Source of the DNA: Sulfitobacter sp. 20_GPM-1509m
Lineage (GTDB): Bacteria; Pseudomonadota; Alphaproteobacteria; Rhodobacterales; Rhodobacteraceae
Direction: 5' to 3'
DNA length: 64,000 nt
Assembly: GCF_000620505.1 (NCBI RefSeq)
Contig: NZ_JIBC01000005.1
Location: 62,001 to 126,000 of the forward strand
Below the pieces are notes generated by a model, which did no database searches, was not told the DNA's origin, and saw only the letters and a list, made by a program, of their open reading frames with translations. Positions 27,645 through 37,014 of this stretch are shown in pieces. A program made the position numbers and the translations under genes. Numbering within the stretch: the stretch's first letter is position 1; every line of letters starts with the position of its first letter.

Positions 27645-28178
27645 ATGATCACACGCACACACACCAAGGGCGATGCCCCTTCGACAGCGATCTATTCGGA
27701 TTGCGAACGCTATCGGTACAGCCTGACACGGGTCTGGGACGGCAATGCGGCACGGGTGACCTTTGTCATGCTGAACCCGTCGACTGCGACAGAGGTCCAG
27801 AACGACCCCACGGTGGAACGCTGCGAGCGGCGGGCGCGGGCCTTGGGCTATGGCGCGTTTTGCGTGACGAATATCTTTGCCTGGCGCGACACCGACCCGC
27901 GCAAGATGCGTGCCGCGGCCGATCCGGTCGGGCCGCAGAACGACGCGACCATCGTGCAGGCCGCAGACTGGGCCGATGTGGTGATTGCCGCTTGGGGCAC
28001 GCATGGGGCGCATCTGGACCGTGGCCCGCAGGTGGCGCGGTTGTTGGCACAGTCCGGCCAGCCGCTGTTTCACCTGGGCCTGTCCAAGGCCGGCCACCCG
28101 CGACACCCGCTGTACCTGCCCTACACCCAGACGCCCGAGCCATGGCATCCGGCGGACCCGATGTTAGCCCGGGATTAA
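27645..28178 (+). CDS. DUF1643 domain-containing protein
   Basis: 177 residues. VTFVMLNPSTATEVQNDPTVERC and the following GAFCVTNIFAWRDTDPRKM are the diagnostic block of DUF1643, with AAWGTHG and the C-terminal HLGLSKAGHPRHPLYLP. Members are small soluble proteins often found in mobile or defence contexts, but here it sits in an ordinary chromosomal setting. Function is unknown. The start at 27645 (MITRTHTKGDAPST) is preferred; a longer in-frame version adds 12 residues. Confidence 0.85.
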   Translation: MITRTHTKGDAPSTAIYSDCERYRYSLTRVWDGNAARVTFVMLNPSTATEVQNDPTVERCERRARALGYGAFCVTNIFAWRDTDPRKMRAAADPVGPQNDATIVQAADWADVVIAAWGTHGAHLDRGPQVARLLAQSGQPLFHLGLSKAGHPRHPLYLPYTQTPEPWHPADPMLARD

Positions 28179-28209
28179 CCATAGTGTTGAAATGGCTTTG
28201 AAAATTCAG

Positions 28210-28259
28210 GCGACCTATGGCCTTATTCCTATGGAGCAATCTGTAGGAAGTTAGGTCGC
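28210..28259. promoter_or_regulatory. Inverted and direct repeats just upstream of the RTX gene
   Basis: GCGACCTA (28210-28217) and its complement TAGGTCGC (28252-28259) flank a 34-bp spacer. Inside, CCTATGG occurs twice (28214-28220 and 28228-28234), offset by 14 bp. The block ends 2 bp before the RTX start codon, so it could form a stem in the 5' untranslated region or be an operator. No regulator is identified. Confidence 0.35.
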
Positions 28260-28261
28260 GA

Positions 28262-29287
28262 ATGTTGTGGTTGGCGGGATTGATGGGTTTGATGGCTGTT
28301 GGCGCGGTCAGCTTCGTGGACATGTCCGGGAGTGAGGACGACACCGACGCCGATGCTGACCCGCTGGAGTCGATGACGCAGGACGCGCCGCGCATTGGCG
28401 AAGATATTGACCTGACCGCAACCGCCCCGGCTGAACCGGATGTTAACACCTCTGATGCCTCGATTCTTGTGGGTGTGGATACTACCGAAACCATGACCGG
28501 CACCGAAGATGACGACCAGATCGGCGGCTATGACGGCGACGATACCATTCATGGCGGCAGCGGCGACGACGACATTTACGGCATGGACGGTGACGATACG
28601 CTGGACGGAGATGCCGGCGACGACACGTTGCATGGCGGCGACGGGCGCGATCTGGTGCATGGCGGGTCGGATGACGATGCGCTGTATGGCCACAACGGCG
28701 ACGACACGCTGTCGGGTGATGATGGCAATGACATGTTGCAGGGGTCGCAGGGCGATGACCTGCTGGCCGGGGACGACGGGAACGACGCGCTGCACGGCGG
28801 ACTGGACGACGACACGCTGGATGGTGGCGCGGGCGAGGACACCCTGTTTGGCGGCTGGGGCGATGACGTGGTGATTGGCCTGAACCACGACGCGGACACT
28901 GGCGAAATCAACGATGGCGACGACAAGGATTTCCTGAACGGTGGTGGCGGTGACGATCTGATCGTGGCCGGGTCCGAGGATGTGGTGACCGCAGGCGACG
29001 GTGCCGATACGATTGTCATGGGCGACTGGATCGAGGACGAAAAATCGGTCGAGATCATGGATTTCGACGCCACGGACGACAGCATCGTGCTGGTCTGGAA
29101 CGACAGCGATGCAGGGCCGGAACCGGTCATCACCCTGCAACCGGACCCCACCGATGCCGACATCGTTCATGTGCTGATGGATGGCGTCACCGTGGCCGAT
29201 GTGACAGGCGGCACGACACTGACGCTGGGCGACATCGCCCTGATCCCGCTGAGCGCGGCGCAAACCAGCGGGATTGCCGGTCTGTAA
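28262..29287 (+). CDS. RTX (hemolysin-type) calcium-binding repeat protein with N-terminal anchor
   Basis: 341 residues, extremely Asp/Gly-rich. A hydrophobic segment (about 1-20, MLWLAGLMGLMAVGAVSFV) is followed by an acidic linker, then about a dozen GGxGxDxxx-type nonapeptides between residues 75 and 245 (GGSGDDDIYG, GGDGRDLVHG, GGAGEDTLFG), which bind Ca2+ in parallel beta-rolls. A C-terminal beta region ends the protein. It could be membrane-tethered or secreted. No type I secretion genes are adjacent. The function is unknown. Confidence 0.85.
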   Translation: MLWLAGLMGLMAVGAVSFVDMSGSEDDTDADADPLESMTQDAPRIGEDIDLTATAPAEPDVNTSDASILVGVDTTETMTGTEDDDQIGGYDGDDTIHGGSGDDDIYGMDGDDTLDGDAGDDTLHGGDGRDLVHGGSDDDALYGHNGDDTLSGDDGNDMLQGSQGDDLLAGDDGNDALHGGLDDDTLDGGAGEDTLFGGWGDDVVIGLNHDADTGEINDGDDKDFLNGGGGDDLIVAGSEDVVTAGDGADTIVMGDWIEDEKSVEIMDFDATDDSIVLVWNDSDAGPEPVITLQPDPTDADIVHVLMDGVTVADVTGGTTLTLGDIALIPLSAAQTSGIAGL

Positions 29288-29454
29288 GCCCGCCAGTTTG
29301 GCCGCGCGAATAAATCTTTGCCTTCGTGACAGAATCCCCCTATACGCTCCCATCGCGCCCGCCCTTTGTGGCTGGTGCGACACTCTCCATGGGCCCTGCT
29401 GGACGACATCCCGGCTTGCGCCATCACCTTAACCTTTTTGAAAAGGAGACCCCG

Positions 29455-29724
29455 ATGTCGATTACTGCTGAAGAAAAGCAACGCGTCATGAAAGAATTCG
29501 CAACTGCTGAAGGCGACACAGGTTCGCCCGAAGTGCAGGTTGCCATCCTGACAAGCCGCATCTCTACCCTGACAGAGCACTTCAAGACCCACAAAAAAGA
29601 CAACCACGGTCGTCGTGGTCTGCTGAAGATGGTTGCCCTGCGCCGCAAGCTGCTGGACTACCTGAAAGGCAAAGATGAAGCGCGCTATCTGGACCTGATC
29701 AAACGCTTGGGCATCCGCCGCTAA
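29455..29724 (+). CDS. rpsO: 30S ribosomal protein S15
   Basis: 89 residues. It binds the central 16S rRNA domain early in 30S assembly. [17 protein letters not shown] and [20 protein letters not shown], with a final LIKRLGIRR, are diagnostic. A strong AAAAGGAG site precedes the ATG. It is followed by a clear terminator. Unusually, pnp, its common neighbour, lies 2.6 kb downstream beyond two inserted genes. Confidence 0.99.
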   Translation: MSITAEEKQRVMKEFATAEGDTGSPEVQVAILTSRISTLTEHFKTHKKDNHGRRGLLKMVALRRKLLDYLKGKDEARYLDLIKRLGIRR

Positions 29725-30064
29725 GTATTTGTTTCCATCCCGGCGCAGGCATCGTGCTGCGCCGGATCAGAACGCCCGCCCTCACCGGCGGGCGTTTTGC
29801 GTTCGACCTTTACGGTTTCAAACAATCGAACAATTTCAGCACCCCTGCGACAAACTGTCCACATTTCTCGCAAAATCGGCCAGTTTTGGGTCGTTCGCCT
29901 GCCATCCGGGTCGGTTTTGGTCCCTTTGTCTTACAATCTAGGGGTATCATTCCCGGTCAAGGGGCCAAAAAACAACAACCCTGGCGCGAAATCGGTCCCA
30001 TCTTCATGGGCTGGTCCCTTCCGAACCGCAACAGCGCCCGGACCACCGACAGAAGGATGCCCTT
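29725..30064 (+). other. 340-base gene-free stretch between rpsO and usp
   Basis: It contains the rpsO terminator at its start. The rest, probably the leader and promoter region of the usp-symporter unit, shows no convincing coding potential, tRNA or recognisable riboswitch. Short open frames here have no family resemblance. Confidence 0.6.
29771..29799 (+). terminator. Intrinsic terminator after rpsO
   Basis: A perfect 10-bp stem (29771-29780 with 29787-29796) has a 6-base loop; its closing TT is continued into a TTTT run ending at 29798. Confidence 0.88.
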
Positions 30065-30502
30065 ATGACGACGAAATTGTTGATCGGGCTGGACGGTCAA
30101 AGCTCGGGTGACCGTGCTTTGGCCTTTGCTGAGAACCTTGCCAAGTTAATCGGAACGGCAGAGCTGCTGGTTGTCTATGTGATCGAATGGTCGCCCTATT
30201 CGTTCCAGACACCCGAGGAGAACGCCGAACGCCACAAACGCCGCGAAGAGGAAATCTCGACGGCGATGGAGCGGGTGGTGACACCGGCCCTTGCCCGGCT
30301 GGAAGCCTCTGGCATCAAAGCCCAGGGCATGGTGCGCCATGGCAACGTCGCCGACTCGCTGGATTCGATTGCTGCGAAGCAAAACGCGTCGCAGATCATT
30401 GTCGGACGGTCCACCGAAACCGGGTTGAGCAAGCGCATCTTTGGCAGCTCCACCGCCAATCTGGTCATGGGTGCAAACGTGCCCGTGACGGTTGTGAACT
30501 AA
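30065..30502 (+). CDS. Universal stress protein (UspA family)
   Basis: 145 residues with a single Usp domain. The N-terminal LLIGLDGQSSGDRALAFA and the C-terminal ATP-binding loop IIVGRSTETGLSKRIFGS followed by NVPVTVV are conserved, placing it in the nucleotide-binding UspA/UspFG-like group. It ends 11 bp before the AGCS symporter gene, so the two are probably co-transcribed. GAAGGATG precedes the start. Confidence 0.94.
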   Translation: MTTKLLIGLDGQSSGDRALAFAENLAKLIGTAELLVVYVIEWSPYSFQTPEENAERHKRREEEISTAMERVVTPALARLEASGIKAQGMVRHGNVADSLDSIAAKQNASQIIVGRSTETGLSKRIFGSSTANLVMGANVPVTVVN

Positions 30503-30513
30503 GGAGAGCCCCC

Positions 30514-32064
30514 ATGAACATCATGCAAAAAACGGCCCTGACCCTTGCGGTCTTCTCGGCGACGGCGGCTCCGGCACTGGCGCAGGAACCGGGCAGCCTG
30601 GACGCGCGGGTGAACGAAGCCTTTGCGGCCTTTACCGGCCCTTTCGTCAACCTGATCTTTGCCCCCTTCCCGGGCACCAGCTTTCCGTGGATCGTCATGT
30701 GGCTGGTGGTGGCTGCAACGGTTTTCACCCTGTATTTCGGTTTTGTGCAGTTCCGCTTCTTCAGCCATGCCATTGCACTGGTCAAAGGTGACTATTCCGA
30801 CCCCAATGACGCGGGCGAGGTCAGCCACTTTCAGGCGCTGGCCACGGCGCTGTCGGGGACGGTCGGCCTGGGCAATATCGCGGGGGTGGCGGTGGCCGTC
30901 GGCATCGGCGGGCCGGGGGCCACGTTCTGGATGATCCTTGCGGGTCTTCTGGGAATGGCGTCCAAGTTCACCGAGTGTACGCTGGGCGTGAAATACCGCA
31001 ACGAATACCCCGATGGCACCGTGTCGGGCGGCCCGATGTACTATATTTCCAAGGGCTTTAGCGAACTCGGCCTACCCGGCGGCAAGTTCCTTGCGGTTCT
31101 GTTCTCGATCTTCTGCATCTTGGGCGCATTTGGCGGGGGCAACATGTTCCAGGCCAACCAGGCGCACGCGCAGCTTGCCGGGATTATCGGCGACTATCCG
31201 GGCTGGATCACCGGCGTCATCTTTGCCGCCATCGTGTTTGCCGTGATCGTGGGCGGGATCAAATCCATCGCCAATGTGACCGAAAAGATCGTGCCGTTCA
31301 TGGGCATCCTCTACGTCGGTGCGGCGTTGATCATCCTGGTGGTGAACTATGACAAGATCGGCTGGGCCTTTGGCCAGATCTTCGAAGGCGCGTTCAGCGG
31401 GCTGGGTGTTGCGGGCGGTCTGGTCGGTGCGCTGATCCAGGGCTTTAAACGGGCGGCTTTCTCGAACGAAGCGGGCGTCGGTTCGGCGGCCATCGCCCAC
31501 TCGGCGGTGCGCACCAAAGAGCCGATCACCGAAGGGTTCGTATCCCTGCTGGAACCGCTGATCGACACGGTCGTGATCTGCACGATGACTGCGCTGGTCA
31601 TCACCATTTCGCAGCAGTTGATCGTTGACCCGGACACGGGACGTTTCGTGCTGAACGAAGCGGGCACGGCGATTGCGACCGTTGACGGCAACACCGGCGT
31701 GGCGCTGACATCGGCGGCCTTTGCGTCGGGCATCAGTTGGTTCCCCTATGTTCTGGCGGTTGCGGTGATCCTGTTCGCCTTCTCCACCATGATCTCGTGG
31801 TCGTATTACGGGCTGAAGGCGTGGACCTATCTGTTTGGCGAAGGCAAGACATCCGAGCTGACCTTCAAGCTGATCTTCTGCGTGTTCATCGTGATCGGTG
31901 CGGCGGCCAGCCTGGGCCCTGTCATCGACTTCTCGGACGCGGCGATCTTTGCCATGGCGGTGGTCAACATCTTTGCGCTGTATTTCCTGATGCGGATCGT
32001 GCGGGCCGAGTTGAATTCCTATGCCAGCCGCCTGAAATCCGGCGTGATCACCAAGTTCAACTAA
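30514..32064 (+). CDS. Alanine or glycine:cation symporter (AGCS family)
   Basis: 516 residues, about eleven transmembrane helices. The AGCS landmark LATALSGTVGLGNIAGVAVAVGIGGPGA is visible near residues 110-137, with GGPMYYISKGF and FSNEAGVGSAAIAHSAVRT later. An N-terminal hydrophobic segment ending ALAQE resembles a signal peptide, seen in many family members. It imports alanine, glycine or serine with Na+ or H+. The start at 30514 follows AAGGAGAG; a longer frame overlapping usp is unsupported. Confidence 0.95.
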   Translation: MNIMQKTALTLAVFSATAAPALAQEPGSLDARVNEAFAAFTGPFVNLIFAPFPGTSFPWIVMWLVVAATVFTLYFGFVQFRFFSHAIALVKGDYSDPNDAGEVSHFQALATALSGTVGLGNIAGVAVAVGIGGPGATFWMILAGLLGMASKFTECTLGVKYRNEYPDGTVSGGPMYYISKGFSELGLPGGKFLAVLFSIFCILGAFGGGNMFQANQAHAQLAGIIGDYPGWITGVIFAAIVFAVIVGGIKSIANVTEKIVPFMGILYVGAALIILVVNYDKIGWAFGQIFEGAFSGLGVAGGLVGALIQGFKRAAFSNEAGVGSAAIAHSAVRTKEPITEGFVSLLEPLIDTVVICTMTALVITISQQLIVDPDTGRFVLNEAGTAIATVDGNTGVALTSAAFASGISWFPYVLAVAVILFAFSTMISWSYYGLKAWTYLFGEGKTSELTFKLIFCVFIVIGAAASLGPVIDFSDAAIFAMAVVNIFALYFLMRIVRAELNSYASRLKSGVITKFN

Positions 32065-32074
32065 ACTGATCGCC

Positions 32075-32103
32075 GGGTGCGGGCGGACCAATCGCCCGCA
32101 CCC
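32075..32103. terminator. GC stem-loop after the AGCS symporter gene
   Basis: A perfect 11-bp stem (32075-32085 with 32093-32103) has a 7-base loop. No T run follows directly; it may act with the second hairpin 13 bp downstream. Confidence 0.5.
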
Positions 32104-32115
32104 TCAGACACTTGC

Positions 32116-32155
32116 AGCCGCGCCCCGCACATGCCGGGCGCGGCTGTTTCGTTTT
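32116..32155 (+). terminator. Intrinsic terminator after the AGCS symporter gene
   Basis: A perfect 10-bp stem (32116-32125 with 32136-32145) is followed by GTTTCGTTTT, a T-rich tail. It separates the usp-symporter unit from pnp. Confidence 0.78.
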
Positions 32156-32333
32156 GGGGACCCAGACGCAATATCGCCATAGCAGCAAAGGCTTTCCATA
32201 TAGGGCAAAACACTGTATGCCCCGCCAATCTGAGATCGGCGCCCGGACTCCAGCGCCCGAAAAGAAGATACCGGAGTCAGGGGCAATACGGCCCCTAAGC
32301 AAATGGCCGATGTGGCCAACCTGAGGAACGTAG

Positions 32334-34466
32334 ATGTTTAACGTAACGACCAAATCAATGCAGTGGGGCGAAGAGACGCTGACACTGGAAACCGGAAAAG
32401 TGGCCCGTCAGGCGGACGGGTCGGTGATCGCCACGCTGGGCGAAACTTCGGTTATGGCAAACGTAACTTTTGCCAAGAAACAAAAACCCGGTCAGGACTT
32501 TTTCCCGCTGACCGTCCATTACCAAGAAAAATACTATGCTGCGGGCAAAGTGCCCGGCGGCTTTTTCAAACGTGAGGCCCGCCCCACCGAGAAAGAAACC
32601 CTGACCGCGCGTTTGATCGACCGTCCGATCCGCCCGCTGTTCGTCCCCGGCTTCAAAAACGAAGTTCTGGTGATGTGTACTGTTCTGTCGCACGACCTGG
32701 TCAACGACCCGGACATGGTTGCGATGATCGCCGCCAGCGCCGCGCTGACCATTTCGGGTGCGCCTTTCATGGGCCCGATCGCCGGTTGCCGCGTGGGCTT
32801 TGAAGGTGGCGATTACGTCCTGAACCCCACAGTCGACGACATGCAGGACCTGCGCCTGAACCCCGATCAACGTCTGGATCTGGTTGTTGCCGGCACCAAA
32901 GACGCCGTGATGATGGTTGAATCCGAAGCTTACGAGCTATCGGAAGCCGAGATGCTGGGTGCGGTGAAATTTGCACACGAGCAGATCCAGCCGGTTATCG
33001 ACCTGATCATCGACCTGGCCGAAAGTGCCGCGAAAGAGCCGTTCGATTTCCAGCCTGCCGATTATTCGGAACTGTCCGCAGCCGTCAAAGCGGCCGGCGA
33101 AGCCGAAATGCGCGCAGCCTTTGCGATCAGCGACAAGCAAGAGCGCACAACAGCCGTTGCCGCCGCCCGCGAGACCATCATGGCCGCGCTGTCGGACGAG
33201 CAAAAAGAAGATGCGAACCTTGGGTCCGCTCTGAAGAAACTGGAAGCGTCCATCCTGCGTGGCGACGTGGTGAAAACCGGCAAGCGTATCGACGGTCGTA
33301 AAACCGACGAGATCCGCGACATCGTGTGCGAAACCGGCTTCTTGCCGCGGACACACGGTTCGGCTCTGTTCACACGTGGTGAAACGCAAGGCCTGGTCGT
33401 GACCACGCTGGGCACCGGCGATGACGAACAGTTCATCGACGCGCTGCACGGCAACTTCAAATCCAACTTCCTGCTGCATTACAACTTCCCTCCCTATTCG
33501 GTTGGTGAAGTGGGTCGCGTCGCAGGTCCGGGCCGCCGCGAGATCGGCCACGGCAAGCTGGCATGGCGTGCGTTGCAGGCGGTTCTGCCCGCATCCACCG
33601 ACTTCCCCTACACCATCCGCGTTGTGTCCGAGATCACTGAATCGAACGGCTCCAGCTCGATGGCATCTGTCTGCGGCGGTTCGCTGTCGATGATGGACGC
33701 GGGCGTTCCGCTGAAAGCGGCCGTGGCCGGTGTGGCCATGGGTCTGATTCTGGAAGAAGACGGTTCCTACGCGATCCTGTCGGACATCCTGGGCGACGAA
33801 GACCATCTGGGCGACATGGATTTCAAAGTGGCAGGCACCGAAAACGGGATCACCTCGCTGCAAATGGACATCAAGATCGCAGGCATCACGCCCGAGATCA
33901 TGGAAAAAGCCTTGGCGCAGGCCAAAGCGGGCCGTTTGCACATCCTGGGCGAAATGGGCAAAGCCCTGACCGGCGCGGCCGACTTCTCGGTGCACGCACC
34001 GCGTATTGAAACCATGCAGGTTCCGACGGATAAAATCCGCGAAGTCATCGGTTCGGGCGGTAAAGTGATCCGTGAAATCGTTGAAGTGTCGGGCGCCAAG
34101 GTCGACATCAACGACGACGGCATCATCAAGATTGCGTCGCCCAACGGCGAAGCGATCAAGAAAGCCTATGACATGATCTGGTCGATCGTGGCCGAGCCGG
34201 AAGAAGGTGCCGTTTACACCGGGACCGTTGTGAAGATCGTCGATTTCGGCGCCTTCGTGAACTTCTTTGGCAAGCGCGATGGTCTGGTTCACGTCAGCCA
34301 GATCGAAAACCGCCGCCTGAACCATCCGTCGGATGTGTTGAAAGAGGGCCAAGAGGTCAAAGTGAAGCTGTTGGGCTTTGATGACCGTGGCAAGGTGCGC
34401 CTGTCGATGAAAGTCGTCGATCAGGAAACCGGTGAAGAAATCAAGAAAGAAGAAGACGCCGAATAA
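32334..34466 (+). CDS. pnp: Polyribonucleotide nucleotidyltransferase (PNPase)
   Basis: 710 residues, the phosphorolytic 3'-5' exoribonuclease of the degradosome. Two RNase PH domains (about 10-230 and 300-550) carry [21 protein letters not shown]-type and [34 protein letters not shown] motifs. They are followed by a KH domain ([15 protein letters not shown]) and an S1 domain ([20 protein letters not shown]) at the C-terminus. The length is normal. The spacing to rpsO is unusual because two genes intervene. Confidence 0.99.
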   Translation: MFNVTTKSMQWGEETLTLETGKVARQADGSVIATLGETSVMANVTFAKKQKPGQDFFPLTVHYQEKYYAAGKVPGGFFKREARPTEKETLTARLIDRPIRPLFVPGFKNEVLVMCTVLSHDLVNDPDMVAMIAASAALTISGAPFMGPIAGCRVGFEGGDYVLNPTVDDMQDLRLNPDQRLDLVVAGTKDAVMMVESEAYELSEAEMLGAVKFAHEQIQPVIDLIIDLAESAAKEPFDFQPADYSELSAAVKAAGEAEMRAAFAISDKQERTTAVAAARETIMAALSDEQKEDANLGSALKKLEASILRGDVVKTGKRIDGRKTDEIRDIVCETGFLPRTHGSALFTRGETQGLVVTTLGTGDDEQFIDALHGNFKSNFLLHYNFPPYSVGEVGRVAGPGRREIGHGKLAWRALQAVLPASTDFPYTIRVVSEITESNGSSSMASVCGGSLSMMDAGVPLKAAVAGVAMGLILEEDGSYAILSDILGDEDHLGDMDFKVAGTENGITSLQMDIKIAGITPEIMEKALAQAKAGRLHILGEMGKALTGAADFSVHAPRIETMQVPTDKIREVIGSGGKVIREIVEVSGAKVDINDDGIIKIASPNGEAIKKAYDMIWSIVAEPEEGAVYTGTVVKIVDFGAFVNFFGKRDGLVHVSQIENRRLNHPSDVLKEGQEVKVKLLGFDDRGKVRLSMKVVDQETGEEIKKEEDAE

Positions 34467-34490
34467 GGCGCTTCTGTTTTTCTGAAATAG

Positions 34491-34524
34491 AAAAGGCCCC
34501 GGTATCGCTACCGGGGCCTTTTTT
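34491..34524 (+). terminator. Strong bidirectional intrinsic terminator after pnp
   Basis: A perfect 14-bp stem (34491-34504 with 34509-34522) has a 4-base loop TCGC and a T6 tail on the plus strand and an A-run partner on the other side. It serves both pnp and the convergent old-yellow-enzyme gene. Confidence 0.93.
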
Positions 34525-34539
34525 CGTTTGTGGTTTGCG

Positions 34540-35655
34540 TTACTCGGCGGCTTGGGCCGTGCCATCCATGATCGGGTAGTCGGTGTAGCCCTTGGCCCCG
34601 CCACCGTAAAACGTATCCGGGTTCGGATCGTTATAGGGGCCGTCCATGGCAATGCGTTTGGTCAGATCGGGGTTGGCGATGTACAGCTTGCCAAAGGCGA
34701 CGGCATCCGCGCGCCCGTCTTCGATCCATTTTGCCGCCTCTTCGGGGGTAAAGCCGCCGTTGACGATGAACGGACCGTCAAAAGCCTTGCGCATGGCGTC
34801 CACGACCTTGGTGTTCTCGGGATCGCCCGAGCGGACAACGTGCAGATAGGCCAGCCCCTTGCCCGACAACGCCTTGGCAGCGGCGACATAGGTTTCCATC
34901 GGGTTTTCATCCTTGGACCCGCCTGCGCCGCCTGCAGGGGACAGACGCACGCCCACGCGGTCCGCGCCCAGCACGTCGATCACGGCATCGACACCTTCGA
35001 CCAACAGGCGCACGCGGTTTTCGACCGAGCCCCCGTATGCGTCGTCGCGGGAGTTGACCGAGGAGCGCAGGAACTGGTCGATCAGGTAGCCGTTTGCCCC
35101 ATGGAATTCGACGCCGTCAAAGCCTGCCTTGTCGGCGCATTTGGCCGCATGGCGATAGTCTTCGATCACGCCAGCAATTTCGTCCACCGACAGCGCGCGG
35201 GCTTCAGGGTGGGCCACGGTCGGGCCATCGGGGTGCAGGTCACCGACAAAGGCTTCGCCCTTGGGGGTCCAGACGCTGGACGACACAGGAGCCGCACCGT
35301 CGTGGAAGACGTTGTGGCTGATCGCGCCGACGTGCCACAGCTGGCAGAAGATGCGCCCGCCCGCCGCGTGCACTGCGTCGGTGACGGGCTTCCAGCCGTC
35401 GACCTGCGCATCGCTGAAGATGCCGGGGGTCCAGGCATAGCCCTGCCCCTGACGGCTGATGTTGGTCGCCTCGGTGATCACAAGCCCGGCACCGGCGCGC
35501 TGGCTGTAATAGACCGCGTGCAGGTCGGTCTGGACGTTTTCGCCCGGCGTGGACCGCGCCCGCGTCAGCGGGGCCATCACGATGCGATTGGGCGCGGTGA
35601 TGCGGCCCAGCTTTAACTCTTTGAACAGCGGGGCGTGTGCCGGAACATCAGCCAT
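34540..35655 (-). CDS. Old yellow enzyme family ene-reductase (NemA-like)
   Basis: 371 residues, an FMN-dependent TIM-barrel reductase of activated alkenes, maleimides or nitro compounds. Recognised features: LGRITAPNRIVMAPLTRAR (FMN site), QRAGAGLVITEATNISRQG, CQLWHVGAISH, and the active-site segment DGVEFHGANGYLIDQFL with the His-x-x-Asn pair, then VENRVRLLVEG. The start at 35655 is chosen; an in-frame ATG 15 bases upstream is possible. It is divergent from an Lrp-type regulator, a plausible controller. Confidence 0.94.
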   Translation of the reverse strand: MADVPAHAPLFKELKLGRITAPNRIVMAPLTRARSTPGENVQTDLHAVYYSQRAGAGLVITEATNISRQGQGYAWTPGIFSDAQVDGWKPVTDAVHAAGGRIFCQLWHVGAISHNVFHDGAAPVSSSVWTPKGEAFVGDLHPDGPTVAHPEARALSVDEIAGVIEDYRHAAKCADKAGFDGVEFHGANGYLIDQFLRSSVNSRDDAYGGSVENRVRLLVEGVDAVIDVLGADRVGVRLSPAGGAGGSKDENPMETYVAAAKALSGKGLAYLHVVRSGDPENTKVVDAMRKAFDGPFIVNGGFTPEEAAKWIEDGRADAVAFGKLYIANPDLTKRIAMDGPYNDPNPDTFYGGGAKGYTDYPIMDGTAQAAE

Positions 35656-35811
35656 GTCAGAAGTCTCCATATGTTTGGAATGTCATTTGATATATCTCAT
35701 TACTCCAACGTCTGCGTTCAATGGCAGTTCCGTTCGTTGCCGCACAGTTAGGGCTTGGCTTTTGAACAGGACGCTTTGTATAAGCACCAGAATCCATGAC
35801 AGGGGTGATTT

Positions 35812-36270
35812 TTGAAATATTCCTCTTCCGAAAAGACGTTGCTGCGAGAACTTCAACGCGATTGCAGCCAATCCCTGGCACAAATTGCCGAAAGCTGCGG
35901 AATGGCGCAAAGCACGGTCTGGCGCAAGATTCAGGACCTTGAGGCGTCAGGCACCATATTGGGTCGCGTTGCCTTGTTGTCCCCTGCACATGTCGGCTGC
36001 AAGCTGACGGTTCTGGCCGCCATCACCCTGCGCGATCACGCTGAAACGACGGTGTCCGGCTTTGCCGCGCTGATCGCGGGCCATCCCGAAGTGGTCGAAT
36101 GTCTGGCCACCTCGGGGGCGGCGGACTACCAGATGAAGGTACGGGTGGCGGACGTGGAAGCCTATGAGCATTTCATGACGAACACCCTGCTCCGCAGTCC
36201 CTTTGTGCGCGAGGTGCAGTCGTCATTCGTGCTCAAGGAACTGAAATCGACGACCGAGCTGCCGCTGTGA
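35812..36270 (+). CDS. Lrp/AsnC family transcriptional regulator
   Basis: 152 residues. An N-terminal helix-turn-helix (LAQIAESCGMAQSTVWRKIQDLEASG, about 23-48) is joined to a RAM/AsnC ligand domain (about 65-145; VVECLATSGAADYQMKVRVAD, PFVREVQSSFVL). The start is TTG with AGGGGTG upstream, because no ATG lies near the conserved domain start. It is divergent from the ene-reductase gene 156 bp away. Confidence 0.92.
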   Translation: MKYSSSEKTLLRELQRDCSQSLAQIAESCGMAQSTVWRKIQDLEASGTILGRVALLSPAHVGCKLTVLAAITLRDHAETTVSGFAALIAGHPEVVECLATSGAADYQMKVRVADVEAYEHFMTNTLLRSPFVREVQSSFVLKELKSTTELPL

Positions 36271-36310
36271 CCGCTGGTACAGGACAAGCTTTCGCGCTAG
36301 CGATACTACC

Positions 36311-37012
36311 ATGCACTCGCTGATTATCCATATGTCCAGCGCAACCCAGCGCCGCGCCAATGTCGCAGAGCTGATGCAGACCCTACCCGATGCGCAGGTG
36401 ATCGAGGCCGTGCGCGGTGCCGAGGCAGGGGTCACACCCGCGAACGGTGACATCCACCATCCGCGCTATCCATTTCCCATCGGCGCGGGGGAAGTCGGCT
36501 GTTTCCTGTCGCATCGCGCCTGTTGGCAGCGGATCGTGGACCAAGGCTGGGACTATGCCCTGATCGCCGAGGATGATCTGGCGCTGGACACAGACCACTG
36601 GCCGCATGTCCAGTCGCTGATTGCCGGTCACGCCACCGCTGACAGTTATTTCCGCATTCCGGCAAAGACCCGCGAGACAGCAGCACAGGTGGTGGCCAGC
36701 GATGGCCTTTGCACGCTGATGTTGCCCCGCGTGATCGGCCTGCAAACCGTGTTTCAACTGGTGGGCCGGAATGCCGCGCAACGTTTGTTGGCCGCGACCG
36801 AAGTGCTGGACCGCCCTGTGGACACTTTCCTGCAGATGCACTGGGTTCATGGCCAGCCTGTCCACACCATCCTGCCCAACGGTGTGCGGGAACTGACGGC
36901 GGATCTGGGCGGCTCGACCATCCAAAAGAAAACCCGCACCAGCGGAAAGCTGATGCGGGAGATCAATCGCTGGCGGTATCGCCGCGCAGTGGCTGCGCGA
37001 CCGCAAACCTGA
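36311..37012 (+). CDS. Glycosyltransferase family 25 protein
   Basis: 233 residues. The N-terminal MHSLIIHMSSATQRRANV and the conserved GEVGCFLSHRACWQ followed by YALIAEDDLAL (EDD catalytic/metal motif) identify GT25, the LPS galactosyl/glucosyl-transferase family also found in LOS biosynthesis. It is soluble and presumably acts at the inner face of the membrane. It follows the Lrp gene by about 40 bp and converges with a peroxiredoxin gene, leaving a 2-base gap. No LPS cluster is adjacent, but FkbM and GT11 genes lie within 4 kb. Confidence 0.88.
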   Translation: MHSLIIHMSSATQRRANVAELMQTLPDAQVIEAVRGAEAGVTPANGDIHHPRYPFPIGAGEVGCFLSHRACWQRIVDQGWDYALIAEDDLALDTDHWPHVQSLIAGHATADSYFRIPAKTRETAAQVVASDGLCTLMLPRVIGLQTVFQLVGRNAAQRLLAATEVLDRPVDTFLQMHWVHGQPVHTILPNGVRELTADLGGSTIQKKTRTSGKLMREINRWRYRRAVAARPQT

Positions 37013-37014
37013 GA

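Noticed and set aside
28500-28860. Tandem repeats resembling a CRISPR-like or minisatellite array
   Set aside because: They are in-frame codons of RTX nonapeptides and are not identical in sequence or spacing.
29729-30111. Short open frames in the rpsO-usp gap
   Set aside because: They overlap the rpsO terminator or usp start, lack ribosome sites and resemble no family.
30187-30513. N-terminal extension of the AGCS symporter overlapping usp
   Set aside because: The usp gene is clearly real in another frame, and AAGGAGAG plus a normal family N-terminus mark the start at 30514.
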